Positions 46,253 through 56,028 are shown, counted from the first letter of the stretch. The stretch is DNA of 64,000 nucleotides from Oribacterium parvum ACB1 (GCF_000238055.2 NZ_KE148312.1:1236501-1300500); one strand, 5' to 3'. Program-made: numbers and translations. Notes: generated by a model not told the origin, from the sequence alone.

Positions 46253-46714
46253 CTATACTGCAGCTTTTTCTGCTTGTAAGTGAGTAAAGCTGCCAAGTTT
46301 GTGCTTGTAGTCATAGCCACTGGATTCCAGTATGACCTGCATCCCCTTATGATTCTCCGGATTGATTACCAAAGGACACTTCAGATTTACGGTATTGCTT
46401 AAGTAATCGTCTTGTAAAATGCAAGTTACATAGTAGCTTAACTCCTCTGCGGTCTTTACACCAAGGTAGCTTAATTCTTCCTCGGTGAGGGAAGGAGTGT
46501 AATCAGGATCTAAAGCAAAAGGATTGATGACTACGAAGGCAACATTCGGATCCTCCACACCATGCAGGAGAAGAACGGTAGAGTCTTCTTCTTCGTTTAA
46601 ACAGAGCGGAAGATAGTGCTGCACCTGACTGAAGCCGAAAAGCCCGTCAGAAAAGTGGAACAAATCCTTCTCCTCATAATCGATAACGCCATAGTCCTTG
46701 GTTTGTAATTGCAT
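46253..46714 (-). CDS. fliW: Flagellar assembly factor FliW
   Basis: 153-residue antagonist of CsrA and flagellin chaperone-sensor. GLFGFSQVQHYLPL and DPNVAFVVINPFALDPDY fit the family. The in-frame ATG four codons upstream (46726) overlaps the GGAGG ribosome-binding site, so MQLQTK is the likely start. csrA follows 47 bases later. Confidence 0.94.
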   Translation of the reverse strand: MQLQTKDYGVIDYEEKDLFHFSDGLFGFSQVQHYLPLCLNEEEDSTVLLLHGVEDPNVAFVVINPFALDPDYTPSLTEEELSYLGVKTAEELSYYVTCILQDDYLSNTVNLKCPLVINPENHKGMQVILESSGYDYKHKLGSFTHLQAEKAAV

Positions 46715-46749
46715 ATTTTCCTCCATTGAATAATAATGATAAGTCTACA

Positions 46750-47316
46750 CTAGCTTACAATATCCATATTTTCCCCTTCTAAAGGTCTTTTGGGAAAGTA
46801 AACAAAATCTCCAGTGTACTCGAACTTTATTTCCGGCATCTGGGTCACGATGACCATTTCCATCGCAGGGAGATAAACAATCTCTCCCTGATGAACCCTC
46901 ATCTCAAAGGCTCCCCGGTCCTGTAGATAGCCGGCACTTTTTTCATTTCGTAAAGCCTGAACCGTAGCTAAGGCTTCCATGCTCGTTGCAGCAGCGCTTT
47001 GCGTAGTATCTGTGGTGTGGAGATTCGGGGTAGAAGCCGTCTGCCTTGTAAGGGATAAAGCATTCGGATTTATCTCCATTCTGCGCATCCTGTGTACCAA
47101 AGCTCCGTAATTGACTTGACCGGAACTTCGATAGCAAAGGTTTACTGCACGCCGGTACCCGATATCGTGTGTTCCGGCAATTTGAGCTTCCATTGCACCC
47201 ATTCGAAGCGCTCTCCCTCGTGCTTCGTCGAGTAAATCAGAGGGGACCAGCCTTCCGCCTATCGAGAGGTGGATGGCCCTAAAGTCGGTGGTACTTATTT
47301 TAATGACTTGTCCCAT
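46750..47316 (-). CDS. Small flagellar-operon protein, DUF6470-like by position
   Basis: 188 residues, start supported by AGAGGGAGG. It sits between flgL and fliW, exactly where B. subtilis has yviE (DUF6470). The N-terminal strand-turn region VIKISTTDFRAIHLSIGGRL and C-terminal strands (FEMRVHQGEIVYLPA, PEIKFEYTGDFVYFPKRP) have the repeated-strand feel of that family, but sequence similarity is weak, so the assignment is mainly contextual. Function unknown. Confidence 0.6.
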   Translation of the reverse strand: MGQVIKISTTDFRAIHLSIGGRLVPSDLLDEARGRALRMGAMEAQIAGTHDIGYRRAVNLCYRSSGQVNYGALVHRMRRMEINPNALSLTRQTASTPNLHTTDTTQSAAATSMEALATVQALRNEKSAGYLQDRGAFEMRVHQGEIVYLPAMEMVIVTQMPEIKFEYTGDFVYFPKRPLEGENMDIVS

Positions 47317-47513
47317 ACACGCCTCCCTCTTAAAAGTCCGGCTTAGTAACAGATGAACAGTAGAAAAATAAAGTCATTTGTTTATTACGGACTTCGGAGA
47401 ATAAAAACAGCTTTTGGCTATTTCCATCCATAAAGAGAAGAACTCTTAACTTACAAGAGCGTCTTACTCCGTGTCGTGATGGTCAGGTAATTTTGAGAGA
47501 TGACCAAATCATT

Positions 47514-48743
47514 TTATCTACCTACAAAGTCAAACAAGGATGCTTGCATGATATGCGCTCCTACCTTCATGGCTGCATTGTAACTGTATTGATAGGAATA
47601 CATCTTTACTGCAGCATCATACTGGTCGATGGCCAGTTTAGCACTGTATTCATTCTGTAAGCTGTCCATGGTAAGATCGAGTCCCTTTTGCGTGGATTCC
47701 AAAGTGGCATACTTGATGCCCAGTACGCGGTAGGTATCGCTTACTCTGGATTCCGCATCATCATCTTGAAGGATGAAGTCGGATAGATCTTTATGGAAAC
47801 GCTCTTTCGCGGTAGATACACCGGTATTGGTTTTTAGTGCATCAACATATTGGTGTGAAGTAAGGATGGCTTTGGAAAGTAAGGCGATAGGAGAATTCAT
47901 CAGAGAATCCTCTTCCTGGATAACCGCTCCTCCATTGCTTGCTCCCTTGATACGATTGATGGCATCCGTATCACTGAGAGATTTCAAGGCATCGGAACTA
48001 AGGCCGGTAATCATATTCAGCCCACCGGTATAAGTATCGATCAGCGTACTGCGGTCCCGGAGAGAACCGTAACCGGTGCTCATCTTGCCCTGCTCTCGCA
48101 TAGCGGATAGAATAAACTTTAAAGTATCCGCTTCGCCCATGGGAGTTCCGTTTCCGTCTTTTCCGGAGAAATCATTTTTGTAGTGTGCTCCATCAAAGCT
48201 GTACCGGATATTCATCTCGGTAGTCTGCGGGTCTCCCGGAAACTTATGCTTATAGGTTAAAGTAATGCTTGGGGGAGTACCGTCTAAATCCTCTTTTAAG
48301 GAGAAGGGTACGGTAGTCATATCGTTTCCGCCATATACATAGAAGTTATCATACTGGGAGTTTAAGGTATTCACCATGGAATGTAATCTTTGAATAAACT
48401 CCGACTCAAAGACACCTACGGTTCCGGGTATATTGTTATTTGGCTCATTTTTTAAGCGAATAACATTGGTATTCACTTCTCGCATACCGTCTTGAATGCT
48501 TAAAGCTCCTTTTTCCTGTTGAATCAAACGGTTTTTCACATCATCGATTACAGATTTCTTGGCCTCCGCATCATTATGCTGATTTTCAATTCTCTTTCCG
48601 GCGTAATAGGCAATCGGGTCTTCCTCGGCTTTCTCAAAGCGACGCCCGCTTCCTACTTGCTCCATGGCTCTGTTCAGCTTACTATGGAGGTCATTCACAT
48701 GTTGTGCATAATCCTGATAATAGGTTCTTGCTGTTACTCTCAT
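47514..48743 (-). CDS. flgL: Flagellar hook-associated protein 3
   Basis: 409-residue hook-filament junction protein. Conserved N-terminal MRVTARTYYQDYAQHVNDL with RRFEKAEEDP and the C-terminal coiled coil (SLQNEYSAKLAIDQYDAAVKMYSYQ) match FlgL. It is longer than the roughly 300 residues of B. subtilis FlgL because of an enlarged central domain. GAGGAG precedes the start and a sigma-28-like promoter lies 130 bases upstream. Separated from flgK by two unrelated genes. Confidence 0.93.
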   Translation of the reverse strand: MRVTARTYYQDYAQHVNDLHSKLNRAMEQVGSGRRFEKAEEDPIAYYAGKRIENQHNDAEAKKSVIDDVKNRLIQQEKGALSIQDGMREVNTNVIRLKNEPNNNIPGTVGVFESEFIQRLHSMVNTLNSQYDNFYVYGGNDMTTVPFSLKEDLDGTPPSITLTYKHKFPGDPQTTEMNIRYSFDGAHYKNDFSGKDGNGTPMGEADTLKFILSAMREQGKMSTGYGSLRDRSTLIDTYTGGLNMITGLSSDALKSLSDTDAINRIKGASNGGAVIQEEDSLMNSPIALLSKAILTSHQYVDALKTNTGVSTAKERFHKDLSDFILQDDDAESRVSDTYRVLGIKYATLESTQKGLDLTMDSLQNEYSAKLAIDQYDAAVKMYSYQYSYNAAMKVGAHIMQASLFDFVGR

Positions 48744-49048
48744 TTTATTTACTCCTCTATATCTACGAAGTCCATCCTTTCTCTACACTTGACTCCGTAT
48801 AGCCGCTGTTCCTTTCTATCTGGCATCGCTTAGCAATAAAAGAGACAATGCCTCTTTTTCTGTCAAAATATATATCGTTCGAGTTTTTCAAAACTATAAG
48901 TAATTTCGGAAAGAACTCTGATGAAAATAGAGTGAAATAGAAAAAAGGAGAGAAATTTAGATATTTTTTCTTTTGAAAAAACATGCTACTATACTGCGTG
49001 TGGTAAAGAGACAGCTTTAATTCTTGGAAAGGGAATGAAGATAAAGAG
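48744..49048. other. Divergent gap between flgL and asparaginase
   Basis: Carries the sigma-28-type promoter for flgL on the minus strand. On the plus strand a TATACT box (48990-48995) may serve the asparaginase gene, but no good -35 was seen. Confidence 0.5.
48872..48898 (-). promoter_or_regulatory. Sigma-28 (SigD/FliA)-type promoter of flgL
   Basis: On the minus strand TATAGTTT, an 11-base spacer and AACGATAT match the flagellar consensus TAAAGTTT-N11-GCCGATAA (7/8 and 5/8). Late flagellar genes such as flgL are expected to use this factor, and its anti-sigma FlgM is encoded at 54037-54348. Confidence 0.65.
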
Positions 49049-50053
49049 ATGAAGAAAATATTGTTAATCGGAACAGGAGGAACCATTGCCTCCAAAGAAA
49101 CGGGAGACGGATTAAGCCCCGGACTTGCCGCCGAGGAAATTGTGAATTATGTACCGGAGGTAAAAGACCTCTGTGAGATAGAAGTTTTCCAGCTTTGTAA
49201 TATTGACTCGACAAATATGAATCCAAGGATTTGGACGGCTTTGGCACAGGCGATAAAAGAAAACTATGACCGCTATGACGGCTTTGTAGTGCTTCACGGC
49301 ACGGATACTATGGCCTACAGCTCCGCGGCGCTTAGCTATATGATTCAACATTCCAGAAAGCCGATTGTCGTAACCGGATCACAGCAGCCCATAGAAAAAG
49401 AGGGTACGGATGCAAGAGTGAATTTACGGGACAGTATTCTCTATGCGATGGATGAGTATTCGGAAAATGTAGTGCTTGTTTTTGACGGAAATGTCATTGC
49501 AGGCACGAGAGCGAAGAAGATGCAGGCTCGTTCCTTCAATGCCTTTCAAAGCGTAAATTTTCCCGTTCTTGCGAGAGTGCAGGACGGGAGAATCATTCGC
49601 TATCTTCCCTATATTCCGGAGAGGGAGCCGGTTCGCTTTTTCCCGGAAATCAGTGATTCGGTCTGTGTGTTTAAGCTGATTCCCGGAACAAGACCGGAGC
49701 TTTTGTCTTATTTGTTTGAAAACTATGATTGCATCGTGATAGAAAGCTTCGGAGTAGGAGGAATTCCCGATGCTCTAATGGACACCGTATACCGAGAAAT
49801 GAAGAAGTGGAAAGAGGCCGGAAAGGTTCTTGTCATGGCGACCCAGGTTATGAACGAAGGCTCCAATATGGAGATTTACCGCGTCGGACAAAAGGTAAAA
49901 AAGGACTTCCAGCTGATTGAAGCCTACGATATGACACTGGAAGCGGTTGTGACGAAGCTTATGGTGCTGCTTAAGCAGTACAAAAACTCTTACGAAGACT
50001 TGCAAAGGGCATTTTATAAAGAGGTGAATCACGACATCCTTTGCGCTGTATAG
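49049..50053 (+). CDS. ansA: L-asparaginase, type I
   Basis: Hydrolyses asparagine to aspartate and ammonia; 334 residues, cytoplasmic. The two catalytic threonine motifs are visible: GTGGTIAS (residues 8-15) and VVLHGTDTMAY near residue 83-93, with TGSQQPIEKEGTDARVNL following. It lies on the opposite strand inside the flagellar hook-associated gene cluster and has no apparent link with it. Confidence 0.94.
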   Translation: MKKILLIGTGGTIASKETGDGLSPGLAAEEIVNYVPEVKDLCEIEVFQLCNIDSTNMNPRIWTALAQAIKENYDRYDGFVVLHGTDTMAYSSAALSYMIQHSRKPIVVTGSQQPIEKEGTDARVNLRDSILYAMDEYSENVVLVFDGNVIAGTRAKKMQARSFNAFQSVNFPVLARVQDGRIIRYLPYIPEREPVRFFPEISDSVCVFKLIPGTRPELLSYLFENYDCIVIESFGVGGIPDALMDTVYREMKKWKEAGKVLVMATQVMNEGSNMEIYRVGQKVKKDFQLIEAYDMTLEAVVTKLMVLLKQYKNSYEDLQRAFYKEVNHDILCAV

Positions 50054-50087
50054 GAATCTCGAAAAGAGGGGTGTAAAAGCTGTAGTT

Positions 50088-51461
50088 TTACTTGCTTTCA
50101 TTTGTTCCTGTTCCGCCTTCCTTTTTATACAGTGCGGAAGGTTTCATACGGCTACGCACGGACTGGATAATCGGAACAAGGAAGATGGCCACGATTCCAC
50201 CGGCAAAGCCGTTGTTGTAGAGGTTTGTTCCATTGTAGACCGCGCCGACATTTAGAGCAACGGAAGAGTGAAGAAAGCCTGCCACCATTCCCCAGAGTAT
50301 CCCGAACTCTCCCGTAATCGGTGCGAGAGTGGTGGATAGAATCAGGGTCAGCGTAGAACTCGGATCGTTCAAGTCCCAGATTTTTAAGTAACTTGCAATA
50401 ATGACTCCGATCAGCACCGGAAGAATATTTCGGATGTGTTTTCCGAGGGCACTGAAGCCGACCACACAGAAGATGGAGCCGATGGTCGGACCGTTAAAGT
50501 CTCCTCCAGTATAGTAGAGGAGGAGCGTCATCAGAAGACCGTTTACACCCATATTGAATATGGTAGGATAGTCTCCGTATTTTTTTAAGAAGTCCGGACC
50601 GCCCACTCCGCTTTCTTTCAGCATTTCGAAGTAGGAAGAAAGGGTTTCCCCCCTCCCGATGACAAGAGAAAGAAGAATAAGCGTTAAGAAAAGTGCAAGA
50701 AGACTGTGAAATCCGAAGAGTCTGTGTCCGGTATCCCAGAGCAGTCGGGACTCAATTTTGGCGCCGAAGGATTTCATAAGGGAGGTCACGATGGTGGCGA
50801 TGATTCCGCAGGAAAAACCGACATTATAGAGAGAATATCCCATATGAGCGTGTTTGGTATGAAGAGAAATCGGAACCAAAACATAGCCGATGATAAGCCC
50901 CACTGAAACCGCAAGGAGCAGCTGCCAATGAAAAGGCAGAGTCTTGGTCAGCATGATTTGCGTGATAATGGGAGAGAGAGTGGTGCCGTAAAAACCGATA
51001 TAGAGATACTTTTTTATCGGTACTTGGTGTACTTTTGCGTATAATACATAACCCATTAAGATAGACCAGATATTCAGAAGGTTTTTTCCGAAGAGAGAAA
51101 AACCGAACATAAGACAAGCTGCTACGATACAGCTCCCGTCAAAGTCGGACTTGGTAAAGCAGAGAATCCCGAGTGAAATGATGGCAAGGCAGCCGGCGTT
51201 GAAAAAAGCGGCACCGACGCCTCCGACAACAAAGTAGTCGGAAATCAGAATGTCGGGCTCTCTGATAATATTTTCAACACCCTTAAGAACCTCTCCCGGT
51301 GCCTGCTGAGTAAGACTGATCAGCATAAAATAGAGAGGGACACAGCACATCAAAAGATAGCGTTCCCAGTTCGGGAGTGTATGATGCAGTTTTTCAATAT
51401 TTTTTTTCACCTTTTCGTGAACCTTTTCCTGCACGGATTTATGAAAAAGCTGGAGTTTCAT
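50088..51461 (-). CDS. DUF1576 family membrane protein
   Basis: 457-residue polytopic membrane protein, about 12 helices. The two-fold repeated pattern (FVVGGVGAAFFNAGCLAI...FTKSDFDGSCIVAACLMFGFSLFGKNLLNI and, later, NMGVNGLLMTLLLYYTGGDFNGPTIG...FSALGKHIRNI) is the DUF1576 hallmark and implies an internal duplication. Transport function is suspected, substrate unknown. AAGAGG precedes the start. Convergent with asparaginase, 34 bases apart. Confidence 0.85.
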   Translation of the reverse strand: MKLQLFHKSVQEKVHEKVKKNIEKLHHTLPNWERYLLMCCVPLYFMLISLTQQAPGEVLKGVENIIREPDILISDYFVVGGVGAAFFNAGCLAIISLGILCFTKSDFDGSCIVAACLMFGFSLFGKNLLNIWSILMGYVLYAKVHQVPIKKYLYIGFYGTTLSPIITQIMLTKTLPFHWQLLLAVSVGLIIGYVLVPISLHTKHAHMGYSLYNVGFSCGIIATIVTSLMKSFGAKIESRLLWDTGHRLFGFHSLLALFLTLILLSLVIGRGETLSSYFEMLKESGVGGPDFLKKYGDYPTIFNMGVNGLLMTLLLYYTGGDFNGPTIGSIFCVVGFSALGKHIRNILPVLIGVIIASYLKIWDLNDPSSTLTLILSTTLAPITGEFGILWGMVAGFLHSSVALNVGAVYNGTNLYNNGFAGGIVAIFLVPIIQSVRSRMKPSALYKKEGGTGTNESK

Positions 51462-51630
51462 GCGTTACCTCTTCTTATCCTTAATGAGTATCACTCATAT
51501 AGTATGTGAATTTTAAAAAGCTAAGCTTAAAAAGCTTACGTATCTCTTTCGGATTAATTATAAGAACAAAAAAATACTACAGTAGAGGATAAGAAAAAGC
51601 AAGACATAAAAAGTAAGAGAGTAAGAGAGT

Positions 51631-51666
51631 AAAAGAGGAGTCTCCGGTGAAGAAGACTCCTCTTTT
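51631..51666. terminator. Terminator after flgK
   Basis: Perfect 13-bp stem AAAAGAGGAGTCT/AGACTCCTCTTTT located 40 bases past the flgK stop on the minus strand; short AGTAAGAG repeats flank it on the other side. Confidence 0.85.
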
Positions 51667-51706
51667 AGGGGGATTGGATATATATCAAAATTTGAAAGAA
51701 CGCTTG

Positions 51707-53536
51707 TTATCTTCCGATTGCCAGCAAGGTTTCCAAGGTATCATTTAAGGTAGTCATAAGTCTTGCGGCTGCATTGTAAGAGGACTGGAAGGTCATCATA
51801 TTTGCCGCTTCTTCATCAAGACTGACTCCGGAAAGCTGGTCTCTGGAGGTATTCAGACCGTCTAAGACGGTCTTATTGATGGTATGCGCATTGTTGTTGG
51901 CATAGGAATCGGTAGCCAAAGTAGTGGATACATTGTTCATATAGTCCCCATAACTGGTTTTGGTATTGTTCATTTTCATCATGGGGCTAATCAACTGCTC
52001 AAGCATCTCCAAAACCGTATCGGTTGTATCCCCCTGATTGGTTAAGGTGGGACCGTTTCGGAAACCGTGGGTTCCTACATGCGTGGTTCCGTTTACCCAG
52101 CCTTTGGAGATTCCGATATTTGCTGCAGTCACATCATCCGGAATATTTCCTCCGGTCGGACCGGCTGTTTTATCTCTATTAATCAGTAAAACATGGTTCG
52201 GGTTTGTCGGATTCGGTGTTACAGTACCGTTATAGTCTGTATTTCCCTTCTTATTAACTGCATTCATATTTTTGGTAAAGGTTTCTGCAAGGAGATCCAA
52301 CTTACCCATATAGAAGTCATAGCTGTAGGAAGTCATCTCGTTGCTTGCCTTTAAATCAGCTAAGTTGATTACGCCTCCTGCATGAGAGAGCTGACGAATA
52401 TCACAGGAAGAAAGCATATCCAAGTTAGCCTGTACACTGCCTGAAGCAAAGCGAACCTTCGAGGTATCCGTAGTAAAGCTGTCCGGTGTACCGACCCTCT
52501 TTTTGAAACCGGTAAACTTCAGCTGTGTATTTAAAGGATTGTCCTCCGAGTACGGTTGTGCGGGTAAGGCGGGGGTCGCAAGCTCCACTTTTCCTACATT
52601 GTAATGTCTTCCCGTAGCATCCTTTAAATCCGCATCAATAGAACCGTTTACCAAGGTGATTTTCTTTATTTCCGTGTTGCCGCCCGTGCTGTCCCGGTAA
52701 ACAAGATTGACACGGATATCCTCCGGCCAATCGGAGCGTCCTGTGACATTTCCCGCGGAATCATAGTTGTAAATACGATAGCGGGTCGTCGGCGGGGTGG
52801 CCGAGGTATACTCCTCGGAAAAAGTTTCCACCTCAATGGGAATATACTTGGAAAGCTCATCCAAACGCTTATTTCTCTCATCCATTAATTCCAGTGAAGG
52901 ATGTTTCATAAGCTGGTTCTTTTTGATTCTTCGGTTTAAGTCTCCGATTTCTTGTACTAAAGTATTTATTTTTTGAATGGCACCGTTTTCGGAGGTTCCG
53001 GTTCCATCTATTTTACGAAATTCATTCTTTTCCGCCTGAATAATGCCCTCTGCGGCAGAATTTAAAAGCTGTGTCATAGCCTGGACTCTGCCCATGAATT
53101 CTCCTTCATAGACCGGGTCCTGTATCTTAGAGGGATCTTGCATGTTGAGAAGAGATTTTTGGATATCATCAAAGGAGGCGCGGAGACCGTTTATCTTTGT
53201 TTCATCTAAAAATCTGGACAACGCTTTTAAAGACTCTCCGAGTTCCTGAGAATAGGATGCCCTTCCATTTTGGGCACGATATTGCTTATCCAGGAATTGA
53301 TCACGAAGTTGTCGCATTCCGTCCATTGCAACACCGTATCCCACATTCGTTTCGTTCGAGTTGGTATAAAACGAAGTCGGATTTTTATAGTTGATGGACG
53401 ATGTTTTCATATCCTGCCGTGTATAGCCTTCGGTGTTCATATTCGCAAGGTTATGTCCGACTACATCCAGTTTTTTCTGATTCATCCGCATTGCGGACAA
53501 TGCCGTATCGAAGCCGGCAAAAGTCGCTCTTATCAT
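51707..53536 (-). CDS. flgK: Flagellar hook-associated protein 1
   Basis: 609-residue junction protein between hook and filament. The N-terminal flagellar rod signature reads FAGFDTALSAMRMNQKKLDVVGHNLANMNTEGYTRQ; the C-terminal SGVSLDEEAANMMTFQSSYNAAARLMTTL matches the paired coiled coil. AAGGAGGAG precedes the ATG. Last gene of the flgM-flgN-flgK transcript. Confidence 0.95.
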   Translation of the reverse strand: MIRATFAGFDTALSAMRMNQKKLDVVGHNLANMNTEGYTRQDMKTSSINYKNPTSFYTNSNETNVGYGVAMDGMRQLRDQFLDKQYRAQNGRASYSQELGESLKALSRFLDETKINGLRASFDDIQKSLLNMQDPSKIQDPVYEGEFMGRVQAMTQLLNSAAEGIIQAEKNEFRKIDGTGTSENGAIQKINTLVQEIGDLNRRIKKNQLMKHPSLELMDERNKRLDELSKYIPIEVETFSEEYTSATPPTTRYRIYNYDSAGNVTGRSDWPEDIRVNLVYRDSTGGNTEIKKITLVNGSIDADLKDATGRHYNVGKVELATPALPAQPYSEDNPLNTQLKFTGFKKRVGTPDSFTTDTSKVRFASGSVQANLDMLSSCDIRQLSHAGGVINLADLKASNEMTSYSYDFYMGKLDLLAETFTKNMNAVNKKGNTDYNGTVTPNPTNPNHVLLINRDKTAGPTGGNIPDDVTAANIGISKGWVNGTTHVGTHGFRNGPTLTNQGDTTDTVLEMLEQLISPMMKMNNTKTSYGDYMNNVSTTLATDSYANNNAHTINKTVLDGLNTSRDQLSGVSLDEEAANMMTFQSSYNAAARLMTTLNDTLETLLAIGR

Positions 53537-53576
53537 AACTCCTCCTTGAAAAAGAGAAGCATCCTAAAAAGAATGC

Positions 53577-54014
53577 TTATACCCTTCTATCCCTAAATTT
53601 TTTCGCTTCGGTCTTTCCCTCGAGCTTTTGGGAAAGATCGATTAAACGTACCTGCATGATTCTATCGGCAGTTTCTTTCGACTGTATAAAGCGATGCAGA
53701 TTCTTTTCCAGATTTTCGATGCTTTCCGCCCATTCTTCCTTCTCCTCATCCGGAGCTTTTTCCAAAATGGAAGGAAGAGAGGCGGGAACCAATCCCAGTT
53801 CTTTTTGTAATTTTTCCCGTTTCTTCTCTAAGCCCTTGAAACGGAGTAAAGTGGGCTGTGCCTCTGTCACCAATGCGTCAATTTTATCCTTTGCATTGTT
53901 TGAAGCGGATATACTTAGGGAATCTTCGAGGTCACAAAGAGAAGAGAGCAGAGCGGACAACTCCGTATAAACGGGGCGCAGCTCATCCCACTTTTTTTTA
54001 CATTCAACAGTCAT
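53577..54014 (-). CDS. flgN: FlgN-like flagellar export chaperone
   Basis: 145-residue helical protein. Its position between flgM and flgK and its coiled-coil, FlgN-type layout (YTELSALLSSLCDLEDSLS, then KLQKELGLVPASLPSIL) indicate the export chaperone for FlgK and FlgL. Sequence conservation in this family is low, so context matters. GGAG ribosome-binding site present. Confidence 0.78.
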   Translation of the reverse strand: MTVECKKKWDELRPVYTELSALLSSLCDLEDSLSISASNNAKDKIDALVTEAQPTLLRFKGLEKKREKLQKELGLVPASLPSILEKAPDEEKEEWAESIENLEKNLHRFIQSKETADRIMQVRLIDLSQKLEGKTEAKKFRDRRV

Positions 54015-54036
54015 GATATTTTCTCCAATAAAAACT

Positions 54037-54348
54037 TTAGTCCTTATAGCCTAAGAGTTTTTCTGCAATGCGTCTTGCATTGGGGCGATAGGCACCGGAT
54101 TGTACCTGTTGATGAAGCTCAGCCACTTTCTTGTCCGAGGCACCGACTCTGATGGAATCGGCAGTTGCCTTACTAAGGGCTGCTACAAAGCTTCTGTCAT
54201 CGATTTTGTTTCCGCCGGAAAGAGATAAGGTATCCGTATCCGGTTTTTTGGCCTTTTCAACCTGCACAGCGGGTTTCTTGGCTAAGGACGCCTGACGAGT
54301 CTGATAATCTACGCGGGTGTTAAAATCAGGTCTGATTGAAAAATTCAT
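54037..54348 (-). CDS. flgM: Anti-sigma-28 factor FlgM
   Basis: 103 residues. Disordered N-terminus, then the sigma-binding C-terminal pattern DKKVAELHQQVQSGAYRPNARRIAEKLL that defines FlgM. Exported when the hook is complete, releasing sigma-28. AGGAGG precedes the ATG. First gene of the flgM-flgN-flgK unit. Confidence 0.88.
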   Translation of the reverse strand: MNFSIRPDFNTRVDYQTRQASLAKKPAVQVEKAKKPDTDTLSLSGGNKIDDRSFVAALSKATADSIRVGASDKKVAELHQQVQSGAYRPNARRIAEKLLGYKD

Positions 54349-54621
54349 TTTTCCTCCTATAAACGGCGTTTTTCTCCTCTATTCTCACCGTTTTCTTTTG
54401 CAATTATTCTAGGCAAAGCATCCGCCCACTCCCTCGGGAAAGATTCTTGCACAGGGGAAATAGATGGGGTATACTTCCTTTAAAAGAAAAATTTTCATAG
54501 GAAATACCCTTCTACCCCTACTATATCGGCGAGAAATTTGTCGATATAAGTAATGTACAGTTGAAATACGAGATTAAATTTCGTTTTTTTATTAGAACAA
54601 TTTTACACTTTGGGAGGGAAA
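54349..54621. promoter_or_regulatory. Divergent control region between flgM and the FliK-like gene
   Basis: An inverted pair at 54523-54547 (ATATCGG ... TCGATAT) presents a GCCGATAT box on the minus strand and GTCGATAT on the plus strand, each resembling a sigma-28 -10 element. No matching -35 is convincing at the 11-base spacing on either strand. Confidence 0.4.
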
Positions 54622-56028
54622 ATGGCAAACATTTTACAAGTAACATCTGCCCCCGTGACTCCGGATCCGTCAGTGCAACATGGTCGTGTGGCTCCGGATA
54701 TGTCTGTTAAAAATCCGGTAAATCCATCTGCGGTTAACCGGGCAGATGGGCAGGAGACAGGACAGACAGGAAGTTCCACGGGAGAAGGACGGTTTTCTGC
54801 GGTCGATTTCGAAGGAAATTACGCGGCCTTTTTGAGAGAGCTCACGGACAATGTGAACCTTCCGAAAGAGATGGAAACCGTACTTTTTGGGGAAGGCGCT
54901 GTGGCGCTAAGCCGAAATAAGGAAGAAATCAGTGAAGTTTTAAAAGAACTTTTTTCTTCGATGGAAATGGACAGTCCGGAAGAGTTAAAGGATTTTTTAC
55001 AGAATCAACAGCAGGCACAGATTAAGTTTTCCGGGAATCTGTTTAACAATTTAAGGGGAATGTTACAAGGTAACATTTCTTCCTCTTTGCGTACCGCAAT
55101 TTTGAACTTTGCAAAAAGCTATAACGACTACAGTTCGTCCGGGCATTTTTTAGCGCAACTGGAAACCATTGCGGGCGACATTGATAAACTCCTCTTACCT
55201 TCCTTTCAAGGGGAATTCGAGGATTTGATATCGCAGATGAATTTTAAAGGGGGCATGGGAGAGGATAAAGCGAATTCTTCCTTAATAAATGGTCAGATTA
55301 TTCCTTTCTTATCCAACTATATTTCCCGTACCCATGATTACGGGGCTGTGCGTAATGCAGCAATTCTCTTTGTGCTTTATGCTGTAAAATACGAAAACGG
55401 ATCGGAAGAACTTCTTGCAAAACAAAAAGAGGCACTATTGAATAATTCCGATTTTCGATTGCTTTTTAAGGGAGATCCGGAGGAAGCTTTCCAAGAGAGC
55501 TTAAAGAATCTGGAGATGAAAACAGGAAATAATTTTACAAAGCTCTTCAACCAATTTCTCCTTGCGGGAGCGGAGGGAAAGACGGGAACGGAAAATATTT
55601 CTCAGTTTCAAGATGTCTTAAGAGGGCTTTTACTGAATGAAAGTGTATATATGCCTTTGCAACATCTTGTTTTACCCTTCCGATACGGAGAGAAAGATGT
55701 GATGAGTGAGATGTGGGTGGATCAGGATGCGAAGGATATGAATGGAGGAAAGCTGACCAAGATGCTTTTAAAATTCAATATCCAGAACTTGGGAAGTTTT
55801 GAAATTATTTCCGGTATTACCGACATGAGAGTGGATATGAGCCTGTTTATGCCGGAAGATCTGATGGAGAAGCAGAAGGATGTGGAAGGAGTTGTAAACA
55901 CGATTTTACGGCAAAACGGTCTTTCTGTTGCGAATCTGGGAATATATCAAAAAACAAGAGATTTTAAATTGCAGGAAGTCTTCCCGGGACTTAAAGATGC
56001 GGAGAAGGGACTAAACGTAAGAATTTAG
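54622..56028 (+). CDS. FliK/YlqG-like flagellar protein
   Basis: 468 residues. A low-complexity N-terminus (TSAPVTPDPSVQHGR...GQETGQTGSS) typical of exported hook-length proteins precedes helical regions; the C-terminal LLKFNIQNLGSFEIISGITDMRVDMSLF with LMEKQKDVEGVVNTILRQNGLSVA resembles the FliK C-terminal domain. The next gene encodes an FlhB-like domain, the same pairing as B. subtilis ylqG-ylqH. ATG 54622 follows GGGAGGG. Confidence 0.7.
   Translation: MANILQVTSAPVTPDPSVQHGRVAPDMSVKNPVNPSAVNRADGQETGQTGSSTGEGRFSAVDFEGNYAAFLRELTDNVNLPKEMETVLFGEGAVALSRNKEEISEVLKELFSSMEMDSPEELKDFLQNQQQAQIKFSGNLFNNLRGMLQGNISSSLRTAILNFAKSYNDYSSSGHFLAQLETIAGDIDKLLLPSFQGEFEDLISQMNFKGGMGEDKANSSLINGQIIPFLSNYISRTHDYGAVRNAAILFVLYAVKYENGSEELLAKQKEALLNNSDFRLLFKGDPEEAFQESLKNLEMKTGNNFTKLFNQFLLAGAEGKTGTENISQFQDVLRGLLLNESVYMPLQHLVLPFRYGEKDVMSEMWVDQDAKDMNGGKLTKMLLKFNIQNLGSFEIISGITDMRVDMSLFMPEDLMEKQKDVEGVVNTILRQNGLSVANLGIYQKTRDFKLQEVFPGLKDAEKGLNVRI

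Noticed and set aside
46750-47316. Frameshifted flgL fragment
   Set aside because: Has its own strong ribosome-binding site and no FlgL-like motifs; position matches yviE-type genes.
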